A stretch of DNA of 64,000 nucleotides from Pseudoalteromonas luteoviolacea (GTDB lineage: Bacteria; Pseudomonadota; Gammaproteobacteria; Enterobacterales; Alteromonadaceae): positions 173,501 through 237,500 of the forward strand of contig NZ_CP015411.1 of assembly GCF_001750165.1 (NCBI RefSeq). The letters run 5' to 3'. Below the pieces are notes generated by a model. The model was not told where the DNA came from. It searched no databases and saw only the letters and a program-made list of their open reading frames with translations. Made by a program: the position numbers and the translations under genes. This document shows, in pieces, positions 17,079-26,151 of the stretch. Each line of letters begins with the position of its first letter. Position 1 is the stretch's first letter.

Positions 17079-19454
17079 TTATTGCGATCGTATTGGTAGC
17101 TGTTGTGTCAGCCTAAACACGAGTTGTTCAATTTTCCGGTATCGTGCTTTTGCTTCCTTTGTTTGGGGGTTGTGGTCAGTCAGTAAGATATATCCAGTTT
17201 GATTAAACGTGTCTGAAAATAACAATGAGGTGGCATTATTACTGTGGCTTCGATGGTACGCATTGTGATTGTCCTGATGCCAAAAGTATTTTGGGTAACT
17301 AAGGTCATCACCAGCGGTAGCTGTTGTCGTCATATTTATCATACGGCCGATATCGTTAGCTGTTGAAATGAGCTGGTGCGTTGGTTTATGCCCCGTGTAT
17401 TCCGTTTGCCAGGAAGTATTTTTCATTTTGTGGGGGTCGAAAATATACTGCTGGGTTAATTCAGACAGGGGGGCCTGGGTGGCCTGTGTGAAAACATAAC
17501 TTGCAAGTGTGACGCCTAGCTGGGAATAAATAGGGATGTTCTGGGCAATTGCACCGTAATGACTTGAAAAGTTGCCTTTATGATAAAGTAATCCGTCTGC
17601 ATTCAAATATGCTTCCAATAGTAGATCTGGGGTTTCATGCAAGATTGTACATTGTTTGGCGTGAGTTGATGTTGCGCAGGCAAGCATCTTGGGGTTGTCA
17701 ACAATACCGCTTTTATTTGTCAGTAGCTGTGCCAGTGTAAGTTGCTTATTATGATTAGCGATTTCAAAAGGTAATAAATAAGCGAACGGTTCATTGATTA
17801 TTAGAGCGCCTTCCATATTGGCACTGTGTATCGCATCACCAATTAACATGTCATTTAATCCTGAGATATTAAAAAGGCTATCAGCGTTGACCTCCCTATC
17901 AGCTTGATTGGAAAACCCTTGATTATAAATTGATTTACCCTGTGCAATGACATTGACTGCGATACTCGGAATATTGCCTTGTGTTTGCAGTGCTGAAATT
18001 TGACGTTCAAAGTCGTCGATGTTCATTCTTGGCGAAGGTGCCTTATTGAGCTTGGTGAGCACAAAGTCATAGGTTTCGAAGCGCTGCATTTCAAGATCAT
18101 ATTTACTGAATGCGGGTACATGGTGTTCTGGTGTGAAACCTATATGTTCGAACATATCTCCTTGGGCATTTCGGTATACTTCATTGGATAAACTCATCTG
18201 CCAACCATTTGGCAATGTAAAGTGTAGTGCATCTGACAGTGAACCTGCGGTCTGCTCGCCAACGAGTGTGACATGGGGAAGCTGTGCCATAGACATGGTA
18301 AATACTTCTGCTGCACTGATAGTTAGCTGACTAGTTAATAGGTATACTGGTTGTGTATAGGCGGATGGGTTCGCTTTCAATTGCTGGCGTACTGGAATGC
18401 CTCGTCCCACAGAGCCGATGGCTTGTTTGTTAAAAGCTAACACATCTCTGTCAGCGAAGTGATTAGCAATGGCCAAAGCGATGGCGTCATCTCCTCCTGT
18501 ATTGTGTCGAATATCAATTATCATCGCTTCGGTGTCATGGAGATCAGCCATAACTTCGTCCATCATAGTTCGCGCAGCCTTTAGGTGCTGTATTTCAGTA
18601 GCGTCATCTAGTAAGGCATAGGCATCTAAGTTATTCAGCACCAATACTCCAACATTACTTGATGTTTTCCCCCAAACTGCGGTGGCATTATTACTATGTA
18701 TTGGCAGTGTTTTAACACTTTCAGTTAGCAGGTATTGCTCGCTAACATGCTGTGATTTAATTTGGTAATCTTCAAAGATTGAATTTAAGTCTTTGGGCTT
18801 TCCTTGCACATGGAGTAATGCCGCGTCTTGTTGTATGGCGTTTAAGAGCGGGGCTGGTTTATGGGAAAAGTACTCTTGTTGCGCAGATGAGAGAGTGACA
18901 TGCATATCTTGCAGTGGCGCAACCATGTCTGAAAGAAGAGCAAACAGTGCTTCATCTGTCATTGTATCTGTCACTTGGGCACGGTATTGCTGATATTGTG
19001 CCTGCCAATCAAGGTTTTTGACTGAGAAAAACGCATAATAGTCATTAAAAGTATGCCAGAAGTAATCAAACACCACACTTGGCGAAGCTGTATCCGATAT
19101 TGTGATGGGGGTTACACACTGACTTGGCAGCGCGTCACTGTGTGTATATTGGCTTGGGTACACCATTCCTTGATACTGTATGAGTAACCGTTTAGGGTTG
19201 AACATTTCAATTGATGACAAAGCGGTGTTTGCTTCTTGGTGTGATTGAGCCGATACTTGAATGCAGCCATAGCTATTATATTGATAACTGAGTACGCGAT
19301 TCATGGTGATATGAAGGGCCTGTCCGTAGCCTGTCTTTTGCCAATTTCCCGCTGAGCGCTGCAAATCAGTACGATGATCTTGATTATCCTGACAACCAGT
19401 GAGTATTAAACAAGTGGCCATTAAACAAGAGGTGTATTTCAAAGCCCGTGTCAT
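17079..19454 (-). CDS. Lipoprotein: S41 peptidase fused to a degenerate beta-lactamase-like domain
   Basis: A 791-aa lipoprotein with lipobox LTGC (Cys21), starting at ATG 19452-19454 behind AAAGGA; a TTG three codons upstream is open but unneeded. Residues about 125-450 are an S41 (C-terminal processing type) peptidase domain: IIDIRHNTGGDD, then ISAAEVF with the likely catalytic Ser near 380. Residues about 475-790 follow the serine beta-lactamase/PBP fold (FNISGLNDMLIGDAI, GYILLTDHN), but the SxxK Lys is Asn and the YxN motif reads FSS. The second domain is therefore probably a non-catalytic binding module. It overlaps nothing, converging on the binding-protein gene 5 bases away. Confidence 0.8.
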   Translation of the reverse strand: MTRALKYTSCLMATCLILTGCQDNQDHRTDLQRSAGNWQKTGYGQALHITMNRVLSYQYNSYGCIQVSAQSHQEANTALSSIEMFNPKRLLIQYQGMVYPSQYTHSDALPSQCVTPITISDTASPSVVFDYFWHTFNDYYAFFSVKNLDWQAQYQQYRAQVTDTMTDEALFALLSDMVAPLQDMHVTLSSAQQEYFSHKPAPLLNAIQQDAALLHVQGKPKDLNSIFEDYQIKSQHVSEQYLLTESVKTLPIHSNNATAVWGKTSSNVGVLVLNNLDAYALLDDATEIQHLKAARTMMDEVMADLHDTEAMIIDIRHNTGGDDAIALAIANHFADRDVLAFNKQAIGSVGRGIPVRQQLKANPSAYTQPVYLLTSQLTISAAEVFTMSMAQLPHVTLVGEQTAGSLSDALHFTLPNGWQMSLSNEVYRNAQGDMFEHIGFTPEHHVPAFSKYDLEMQRFETYDFVLTKLNKAPSPRMNIDDFERQISALQTQGNIPSIAVNVIAQGKSIYNQGFSNQADREVNADSLFNISGLNDMLIGDAIHSANMEGALIINEPFAYLLPFEIANHNKQLTLAQLLTNKSGIVDNPKMLACATSTHAKQCTILHETPDLLLEAYLNADGLLYHKGNFSSHYGAIAQNIPIYSQLGVTLASYVFTQATQAPLSELTQQYIFDPHKMKNTSWQTEYTGHKPTHQLISTANDIGRMINMTTTATAGDDLSYPKYFWHQDNHNAYHRSHSNNATSLLFSDTFNQTGYILLTDHNPQTKEAKARYRKIEQLVFRLTQQLPIRSQ

Positions 19455-19642
19455 AATCAGCAATCCTTTGTATGTTGGTGTCTAAATAAAGTGACATCGA
19501 GTCTACAAGTCAGTGAGTGGATGTGCTGTAAGCTAGTTAGCTAAAAACGTCAGTAAATGTGTATTCGATGCTACATTTTTAAACAGTTCATCGCTGTGTT
19601 TGCGGTTAGTCTGTTGAGTATGGTGTATTTAAGGATAAATAG

Positions 19643-20134
19643 ATGCGGTTTGAAAATTTGGCAGCGAAGTACTTTTCTATGAGTGAGGACGTGTGGCAAA
19701 GACACACAAATCCTTGGAGTGTTTGGACGCGTTATAGCTGTTTACCTCTGTTGATTGCGTGTATTTGGTGGCGTGACCTATTTGGGGTATGGTTTTGGCC
19801 AGCATTAGTCGTACTGAGTGTGTGGATTTGGATAAACCCCAGGTGCTTTAAAAAGCCTGCCCACACAGACAATTGGGCGTCACAAAGTGTGCTTGGGGAG
19901 CGCATCTTAATTTACCAGCGTGCGCAAATACCCTCGCACCACTTTAAAACACTCGATGTGATTTCAGCATTATTATGTGTATTTACCGCGATGTCTGTCG
20001 CGGGGCTGTTTTTTCATGAGCCGATCAGTACGTGCACTGGTACAGTTGGCTTAATCTTGGCAAAAACATGGTTCCTCGATCGCATGGTGTGGCTCTATCA
20101 TGAGGTTCATGGCCGTGAAGAGACAATGAATTAG
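19643..20134 (+). CDS. DUF6653-like membrane protein
   Basis: A 163-aa protein beginning 'MRFENLAAKYFSMSEDVWQRHTNPWSVWTR' fashion, with the D-x-W-x-RH-x-NPWSVWTR motif at about residues 15-30 that I associate with DUF6653. Two to three hydrophobic helices follow (about 31-65 and 104-135). The start has an AAGGATAA site. Function is unknown and no neighbour suggests one: the S41 fusion is divergent upstream and the next gene is 400 bases away. Confidence 0.65.
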   Translation: MRFENLAAKYFSMSEDVWQRHTNPWSVWTRYSCLPLLIACIWWRDLFGVWFWPALVVLSVWIWINPRCFKKPAHTDNWASQSVLGERILIYQRAQIPSHHFKTLDVISALLCVFTAMSVAGLFFHEPISTCTGTVGLILAKTWFLDRMVWLYHEVHGREETMN

Positions 20135-20539
20135 CGAACATCGTATATAACTCGTCTGCGCGGCACGTCACGACACCAACCCATTGAAAAAATAATTTTA
20201 AGCTGCTCGCTGGCAAATCAAGGCGACCGTTTGCCACACAATGTAGATAGATGACACGGTTTTGATCTGGCTCTCATGTGGGCAGCTTTAACTCGAGTAC
20301 ATCCCTCTGAGTGTTGACTGCGCTCATGGGAGCAGCACCGGCTTGGTGCCCCGAAACATCCCGCACATCAATCAATAAGCTGTGATCGAACAGTATTTAT
20401 TGTTTTGCTTGTATACCTTCAATACATCTTTGTTGGTCTTTGAAGGGGGTGAGTAGGGTTTACACTGACTTGAGCATAATCGTGAATCCAGTATATTAGG
20501 GATCTCTAATATTAGATTTTTCTAATGTACTTATCTATA
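20135..20539. other. Intergenic region before the arsR-RND operon
   Basis: About 400 bases without a supported gene. The left 300 bases show no repeat, RNA gene or convincing open frame. The last 30 hold the predicted ArsR operator and promoter region of the efflux operon. Confidence 0.5.
20511..20526. promoter_or_regulatory. Predicted ArsR-family operator
   Basis: A perfect inverted repeat ATTAGA-TTTT-TCTAAT sits just upstream of the arsR start. ArsR regulators commonly bind such AT-rich palindromes and repress their own operon, so autoregulation is likely (inference). Confidence 0.5.
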
Positions 20540-20890
20540 ATGCCATCAAAGTTAGATGACATGGACATAACATTGAAAGCACAAGATATGGCGCAAAGTG
20601 CAGAGCATGCAGAGGCGCTACTTAAACTGATGGCAAATAAAAACCGTCTAATGATTTTATGTAGTTTGCTACAGCAAGAAATGAGTGTCAGTGAGTTAAA
20701 TGCGCAGGTACCACTGGCACAGTCTGCATTGTCGCAGCATTTGGCTGGGCTTCGTAAAGCCAATGTGGTGGCGACGCGTCGTGATGGGCAGACAATTTAC
20801 TATCGGATCATTGACGATAAGGTCACGGCGATTTTGGCTCAGTTGTATCAACTATTTTGTCAGCCAACTACCGACGAGGGCGACAGTTAA
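20540..20890 (+). CDS. ArsR-family winged-helix repressor
   Basis: A 116-aa transcription regulator with the ArsR helix-turn-helix: LLKLMANKNRLMILCSLLQQEMSVSELNAQVPLAQSALSQHLAGLR, then a wing (VVATRRDGQTIYYRI). No metal-binding ELCVCDL motif is present in the recognition helix; the single Cys after RLMIL and the Cys near the C-terminus (FCQP) resemble the BigR/YgaV type that senses sulfur species or redox. The start is uncertain, with candidate ATGs at 20525, 20540 and 20561 and no clear ribosome binding site. Its stop overlaps the RND gene start (TAATG). Confidence 0.82.
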   Translation: MPSKLDDMDITLKAQDMAQSAEHAEALLKLMANKNRLMILCSLLQQEMSVSELNAQVPLAQSALSQHLAGLRKANVVATRRDGQTIYYRIIDDKVTAILAQLYQLFCQPTTDEGDS

Positions 20891-23800
20891 TGTTTACAAG
20901 CGTGATGAGGCAACTATTGCATAGTCGCATTCCTCTCTTTATTTTACTGATCAGTGTCTTATTCGGCATGCTGGCACTGCAACAGACTGCACGTGAAGAA
21001 GAGCCGCAAATCGTGGTGCCTATTTTGGATATCCATGTTGAGGTGCCAAATATTGCGGCCTCTGAAGTGGCGCGTTTGGTGACTGAACCCCTTGAAAAAA
21101 TACTCCGGCAAATCCCGGGTGTCGAGCATGTCTATTCAACCAGTGCATCTGGCAGTGTGTCGGTGACGCTGCGCTTTGAGGTCGGACAGGACCGCGAGCG
21201 TGCTATTCTCAATACCTATACTAAGTTATATGCCAATGAAGATACGATGCCGAGCGTGGTAAAGCACTGGCAAATAAAACCGGTTGAAGTGGATGATGTG
21301 GCGATACTGATGTTGGGCTTGTACAGTGAGGACCCTGAACGCTATAGCGATTTTGAGTTAACGCGCATTGCACAAGAAGTTTCGGCTCAATTTCAGACCA
21401 TTAATGACACCAGCGAAGTCTCGGTGCTATCAGGGCGTACACGGCAAATTCAGGTTGCACTCAACGCCAGCGCATTGGCTGCGTATCACACCACGCCACT
21501 AGATGTATTAAAGGCAATTGAATATGCCAACCAACTAGATACGGTGGGGGACTTTGTTGTTGGCGATAAGCTTTGGCAGTTGCAAGCTGGAGATGTGCTG
21601 CGTACGACCGAACAATTAAACCAATTGGTTGTGAATGTCGTTAATGGCAGGCAGATTTATCTCTCGGATATTGCCACTTTGCATGATGGACCCAGTGAAC
21701 CAAATCACTATCAGTGGATCACGTTGGATGATCAGCGACGCAATTTACCTATGGTGACCTTGAGTGTTGCTAAGCAGCGCGGCAGCAATGCCGTTCAGGT
21801 CGCTGAGCAAAGTCTGGCATTGATGGAGAGGCTGGAGTCTGAATTATTTCCAGTCGGTGTGCGCTATCAGGTATTGCGCAATTATGGGCAAACAGCGGAT
21901 GAGAAGGTAAACAATCTCACTGCGAGTTTGGCTTTTGCGATTGTGACTGTGGTGGTTTTTATTGGCCTCTTTTTGGGCTGGCGGCAGGCGCTGATAATTG
22001 GCTTGGCTATTCCCGTGTGTTATGGGATCACACTCAGTTTGGGCTATTTATTTGGTTATACCATTAACCGTGTAACCTTGTTTGCATTGATCCTTGCACT
22101 GGGGTTATTGGTTGATGACCCCATTACAGGGGTCGACAACATGACGCGTTTTTTGCGTCGCCACACCGGCAGGTTGAGCCCATCAAACCGTGCTAATACT
22201 ATTGTGGATGCGATGCTTGAAGTGAAAATGCCGCTATTAACATCCACATTGACCATCATCGTGGCATTCATTCCATTAGCGTTTATAACCGGCATGATGG
22301 GCCCTTATATGGCACCTATGGCGTTTAATATTCCAGTGGCGGTGATTGCATCAACCTTAGTGGCTTTGTTTGTCACCCCTTGGTTGGGCAGTAAACTGCT
22401 GAGCAGCACAACAACCACAGAGACTGCGCAACATAATCAATGGTATAGAGGATGGCTGAGTTCACTGCTTGCTAACCCAATCAGAGCAAAATGGCTGCTT
22501 TGGTCTGTACTTGGCTTATTCGTTGTCAGTGCGAGTCTACCATTACTGCGTGCGGTGCCACTCAAACTCCTACCATTTGATAACAAAAATGAAGTGCAAG
22601 TACTCATTGATATGCCACGAGGTACGAGTTTAGAGGCTACGGCAGCAATGACGCAGCGAGTACAAGAAGTTGTTTGGCAATTACAGGAAGTGACGGCAAT
22701 GGCTGCCTATGTTGGTCGGCCATCCAGTGTCGATTTTAATGGCATGGTGCGTGGGTATTATCAACGTCATAGTAGTCATTTTTCAGAGTTAAGAGTCTTA
22801 TTAGTTGATAAGCAGCACCGCGTTCATCAGTCTCATGCTGTGGTACTGAGAATGCGTGAAGCATTGGCGCCACTGATAAAAAATGGCATTCGCATCAAAG
22901 TGGTTGAGGTGCCACCCGGGCCTCCTGTGATGTCGACATTAGTCGCTGAAGTGTATGCCAGTGACTTATTTACAGATAAAGCCACGCATGTGGCAGCCGC
23001 CCATGTGCTCAAAGCACGACTTGAGCAAGAAGCACATGTGACTGAGGTCGATATGTCTTTGGTCCCTCAAGCGATGCGCCAACGCTTCATTTTGGATAAA
23101 CGCAAAGCCGCCTTATCAGGTATTGTCACTCAGGATGTGAATCAGACTTTGCAAATTGCCAGTGGTGGTCTGGTTGCAGGTGTATTACAAGTGCCCCATG
23201 AAGTCACCCCACTGGATATTGAATTACAACTGCCATTTGCAGAGCGCAACCAATGGCCTGTGATCAATGCACTGCAGTTAAGAGGTACGCATACATTGGC
23301 AAAAACTACGGCGGGGAATGCATTGGAAAGTGCCACTTCACCTCTGGTGCCTTTGGGGGAGCTTGGACAGTGGCAACAAAGTTCAGTGGAGCAGCCTATC
23401 TATCGCAAAGATCTCAAAGAGGTCATCTATGTAACGGCTGAGCTCAATGGAAGAACGCCAGCTGCGGTCATTGCAGATATTGTCAGTGATGAAGGTAAAA
23501 CATCACAGCAAACTCAGTGGCCTTGGCAATCGCGGACATTTTTATCCAGTGGTGCAGGGCTTGGTTGGCAGTTGCCTGCGGGGACAGAATACCGTTTTTC
23601 TGGTGAAGGTGAGTGGCGTATTACTGTGGATGTATTTCGCGATATGGGAATTGGCTTTGCCTTTGCGCTGACGGCGATTTTCATCATTTTACGCTGGCAA
23701 ACAGCATCGAGTGCACTGGCTGGTATCATTATGTCGGCCATCCCGCTGACCATGATAGGGATCATGCCGGGGTTTTGGTTATTAAATCAGTTTGGTGAGC

Positions 23801-24183
23801 GCACCATAGCTGGCGCACCTGAGCCAGTGCTGTTCACCGCCACTGCCATGATTGGCATGATAGCGTTGGCAGGCATTGTGGTGCGAAATAGTCTTATTCT
23901 AGTCGAGTTTGTTAATCAGCAACGTGCACGTGGGGTGGCAATAAAAGAGGCACTGTATCAGGCTGGGGAAGTGCGCATGCGGCCAGTATTGCTCGCGGCT
24001 GGAACAACCATGTTAGGTAATTTAGTCATTATTTTAGACCCTGTATTTAGCGGTCTTGCACTGGCGATTATTTTTGGCACTTTGGCATCCACAATATTGT
24101 CACTGTTTGTGGTGCCTGTGGTGTATTTTTTGGTGTTTAAAGACACACAATATGAGGAGGCGGACAATGCGCTTAACAACTAG
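20890..24183 (+). CDS. RND efflux transporter, inner-membrane pump (HAE1 type)
   Basis: A 1097-aa proton-driven pump with the RND layout: TM1, large periplasmic loop, TM2-6, second loop, TM7-12. TM4 has the proton-relay pair LVDD (here followed by Pro instead of the common Ala), and the C-terminal half has 'AGIVVRNSLILVEF'. The N-terminal QTAREEEPQI is typical of the subgroup found in ArsR-RND-adaptor operons. The start is ATG 20890, with GAGGG upstream, overlapping the arsR stop. The substrate is unknown. It needs a periplasmic adaptor (next gene) and an outer-membrane channel encoded elsewhere. Confidence 0.9.
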   Translation: MFTSVMRQLLHSRIPLFILLISVLFGMLALQQTAREEEPQIVVPILDIHVEVPNIAASEVARLVTEPLEKILRQIPGVEHVYSTSASGSVSVTLRFEVGQDRERAILNTYTKLYANEDTMPSVVKHWQIKPVEVDDVAILMLGLYSEDPERYSDFELTRIAQEVSAQFQTINDTSEVSVLSGRTRQIQVALNASALAAYHTTPLDVLKAIEYANQLDTVGDFVVGDKLWQLQAGDVLRTTEQLNQLVVNVVNGRQIYLSDIATLHDGPSEPNHYQWITLDDQRRNLPMVTLSVAKQRGSNAVQVAEQSLALMERLESELFPVGVRYQVLRNYGQTADEKVNNLTASLAFAIVTVVVFIGLFLGWRQALIIGLAIPVCYGITLSLGYLFGYTINRVTLFALILALGLLVDDPITGVDNMTRFLRRHTGRLSPSNRANTIVDAMLEVKMPLLTSTLTIIVAFIPLAFITGMMGPYMAPMAFNIPVAVIASTLVALFVTPWLGSKLLSSTTTTETAQHNQWYRGWLSSLLANPIRAKWLLWSVLGLFVVSASLPLLRAVPLKLLPFDNKNEVQVLIDMPRGTSLEATAAMTQRVQEVVWQLQEVTAMAAYVGRPSSVDFNGMVRGYYQRHSSHFSELRVLLVDKQHRVHQSHAVVLRMREALAPLIKNGIRIKVVEVPPGPPVMSTLVAEVYASDLFTDKATHVAAAHVLKARLEQEAHVTEVDMSLVPQAMRQRFILDKRKAALSGIVTQDVNQTLQIASGGLVAGVLQVPHEVTPLDIELQLPFAERNQWPVINALQLRGTHTLAKTTAGNALESATSPLVPLGELGQWQQSSVEQPIYRKDLKEVIYVTAELNGRTPAAVIADIVSDEGKTSQQTQWPWQSRTFLSSGAGLGWQLPAGTEYRFSGEGEWRITVDVFRDMGIGFAFALTAIFIILRWQTASSALAGIIMSAIPLTMIGIMPGFWLLNQFGERTIAGAPEPVLFTATAMIGMIALAGIVVRNSLILVEFVNQQRARGVAIKEALYQAGEVRMRPVLLAAGTTMLGNLVIILDPVFSGLALAIIFGTLASTILSLFVVPVVYFLVFKDTQYEEADNALNN

Positions 24184-25225
24184 ACATTGGGGAGTGATGG
24201 CCGCATCCATTGCTTTAGGGGGGTTATTAGGCGCTTTTTCCGGGCTATTTAATACACAACTTGAGCCGCAGCTTCGCACTCAGTCAGCTGACTACAGTGG
24301 CGAGCAATACCTTGTTACCACGACAGAGGTGACGCCTGAAGACTTTGTGAGCGCCAGCTTGGTTGCCAAAGAGAATACGCTGGTTTCTAGTCGTGTGTTG
24401 GCACAGTTACACACGCTTGAGGTGCGCGCAGGTCAACTAGTGAAAAAGGGTCAATTACTGGCGACTTTAGAAGACACCCAGTTACGTGCTTCTATGGAGG
24501 AAATTCGCGCGCAAAGTCGGGCCAATGAAGCGCAATTATCTCAGGCACAAAAACAGCTGTCGCGCAGCGAAGCTTTGTTGAGTAAAGGGCTCGTGGCCAA
24601 TAATCAAATGGATGAATGGCAAAGTAAAGTTGATGAGCTCAAGGCACGTCGCGCTGCATTGACTGAGCAATTAAGTGGCGCACAAGCGGCGCTAAATTAT
24701 ACGCGTTTGCATGCGCCGTTATCTGGTGTGGTGGTGGAACGACTGCAAGAGCCAGGCAGTATGCTTAGCCCAGGTGTGCCGATTGTTGAGATTTTTAATC
24801 CTGCGAGTTTGCAGGTTAGTGGTGCTGTGCGATCGAGCTTAGCGGGGCAGTTCAAAGTGGGTGATACATTACAAGTGGCATTGAAGGCGTTGAGTACAAC
24901 CGTCATGGGCACAATCAGTGAGATTGTGCCTGTAGCAGATAGCTTAGCCCGACAGTTTGAAATCAAGCTAGATATTGTGCCACCAAAAGGCAGCAAGCCG
25001 GGCATGTATGCGCAGATAAGCTTGCCGTCGACGCCGATCAAAAGGGTGGTGATCCCACAGCAGTATGTAAAGCGCACTGGACAGTTAACCATGGTGTATG
25101 TTGTTGAGCAGGGAATAAAACAGCGCAGACTGGTCCGCTTAGGCCAAGCATTGGGAGAGGATGTGGTGGTGGTTTCTGGGCTGGCAGCAGGAGAAGTACT
25201 GGCGATAGCCAGTACTTCCTCTTAA
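24167..25225 (+). CDS. RND periplasmic adaptor subunit (membrane fusion protein)
   Basis: A 352-aa adaptor with one N-terminal membrane anchor (about residues 8-28). A lipoyl/barrel-sandwich half (LHTLEVRAGQLVKKGQLLATLED), an alpha-helical hairpin (about 100-170, Ala/Gln/Leu-rich coiled coil) and the second lipoyl half (LHAPLSGVVVERLQEPGSML) follow, then beta-barrel and membrane-proximal domains. An AGGAGG site precedes ATG 24167 within the end of the pump gene, so the two are coupled. It links the inner-membrane pump to a TolC-type channel. The three genes form an arsR-pump-adaptor operon. Confidence 0.9.
   Translation: MRLTTRHWGVMAASIALGGLLGAFSGLFNTQLEPQLRTQSADYSGEQYLVTTTEVTPEDFVSASLVAKENTLVSSRVLAQLHTLEVRAGQLVKKGQLLATLEDTQLRASMEEIRAQSRANEAQLSQAQKQLSRSEALLSKGLVANNQMDEWQSKVDELKARRAALTEQLSGAQAALNYTRLHAPLSGVVVERLQEPGSMLSPGVPIVEIFNPASLQVSGAVRSSLAGQFKVGDTLQVALKALSTTVMGTISEIVPVADSLARQFEIKLDIVPPKGSKPGMYAQISLPSTPIKRVVIPQQYVKRTGQLTMVYVVEQGIKQRRLVRLGQALGEDVVVVSGLAAGEVLAIASTSS
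25194..25217. terminator. Hairpin overlapping the adaptor gene 3' end
   Basis: AAGTACTGGC pairs perfectly with GCCAGTACTT around GATA (10 bp), followed by TCCTCTTAAT. It is embedded in the last codons, and the converging gene ends only 4 bases past the stop, so it may serve as the shared terminator. Confidence 0.4.
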
Positions 25226-25229
25226 TCAG

Positions 25230-25907
25230 TTAAATAAATGACGCAATCTCATCTAATGATTTTTTAACTAATGCATGCTCTGGTACCGTGGCATCCTCAG
25301 CTGGATAGCCTGCTATCAGCAGCATGTATGGGCGCTCATTGTCTTTATCTCGTTGGCAAATCTCTGTTAAAAAGCTCATCGGCTTTGGAGTATGTGTCAA
25401 TGTTGCCAAGCCTGCGTTGTGTAGTGATTGGATCAAAAACCCAGTCGCGATGCCGACTGACTCATGTACGTAATAGTTGGTATTTTTATCCTCTGCATGG
25501 ATCCCGCCTTTCTTCTGGGTAAAAATAGCAATGAGCCAAGGCGCATGCTCCAAATACGGCTTTTGCGCATCTGTACCTAAAGGCTTTAACGCATCCAGCC
25601 ATTCGTCACCGGCACGCCCTTTGTAAAATGAACGCTCAAGTTGCTCGGCAGCGTCTCTAATTTGCTTTTTCACATCACTGCTGTGGATCGCCACAAAGTG
25701 CCATGGCTGGTGGTTTGCACCACTTGGCGCCAATCCCGCGGTTTTGATACAGGTTTCGATAACTTCTTTAGGTACAGGGCGGTCACTAAAGCTACGAATG
25801 GTATGTCTACGTTGCATGAGCGAGAAGTTATCATCGGCGCGTTGCTGCATCTCTTGCGGCGAATATTCTATAAAGTCGGTGAGTGGGAGATTGTCATGGG
25901 CTTTCAT
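25230..25907 (-). CDS. Nitroreductase-fold flavoprotein, iodotyrosine-deiodinase type
   Basis: A 225-aa FMN protein of the nitroreductase fold. RRHTIRSFSDRPVP, TAGLAPSGANHQPWHFV and 'GYPAEDATVP' align closely with vertebrate iodotyrosine deiodinase from memory. The three side chains that close the lid over halotyrosine in that enzyme appear conserved: Glu91 and Tyr95 (E-x3-Y) and Lys116. Bacterial homologues with deiodinase activity are known. The likely role is reductive dehalogenation of halotyrosines or halophenols, abundant in the sea; ordinary nitroreductase or flavin oxidoreductase activity is the alternative. It converges on the efflux operon. Confidence 0.85.
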   Translation of the reverse strand: MKAHDNLPLTDFIEYSPQEMQQRADDNFSLMQRRHTIRSFSDRPVPKEVIETCIKTAGLAPSGANHQPWHFVAIHSSDVKKQIRDAAEQLERSFYKGRAGDEWLDALKPLGTDAQKPYLEHAPWLIAIFTQKKGGIHAEDKNTNYYVHESVGIATGFLIQSLHNAGLATLTHTPKPMSFLTEICQRDKDNERPYMLLIAGYPAEDATVPEHALVKKSLDEIASFI

Positions 25908-26151
25908 GGATGTGATTCCTAGTTACTTGCTGTGTGGTTTTTATAACTTGTGATTATAAAGGTTTCAACTTATCGCGCATTTTGATTAACAGAAAGTTTC
26001 CATAACAGTGGCAAAATAAGTTTACTGTCGCGTGCAGTGAGGTGCGCAAAATAATATCTATGTATATTGAGTATAAGCATAATCTGCTCAATGTTTGTCT
26101 TGAAGTTAGATACAATTCTAGACAGATCACAGGATAATAATGGAGAAAGTC

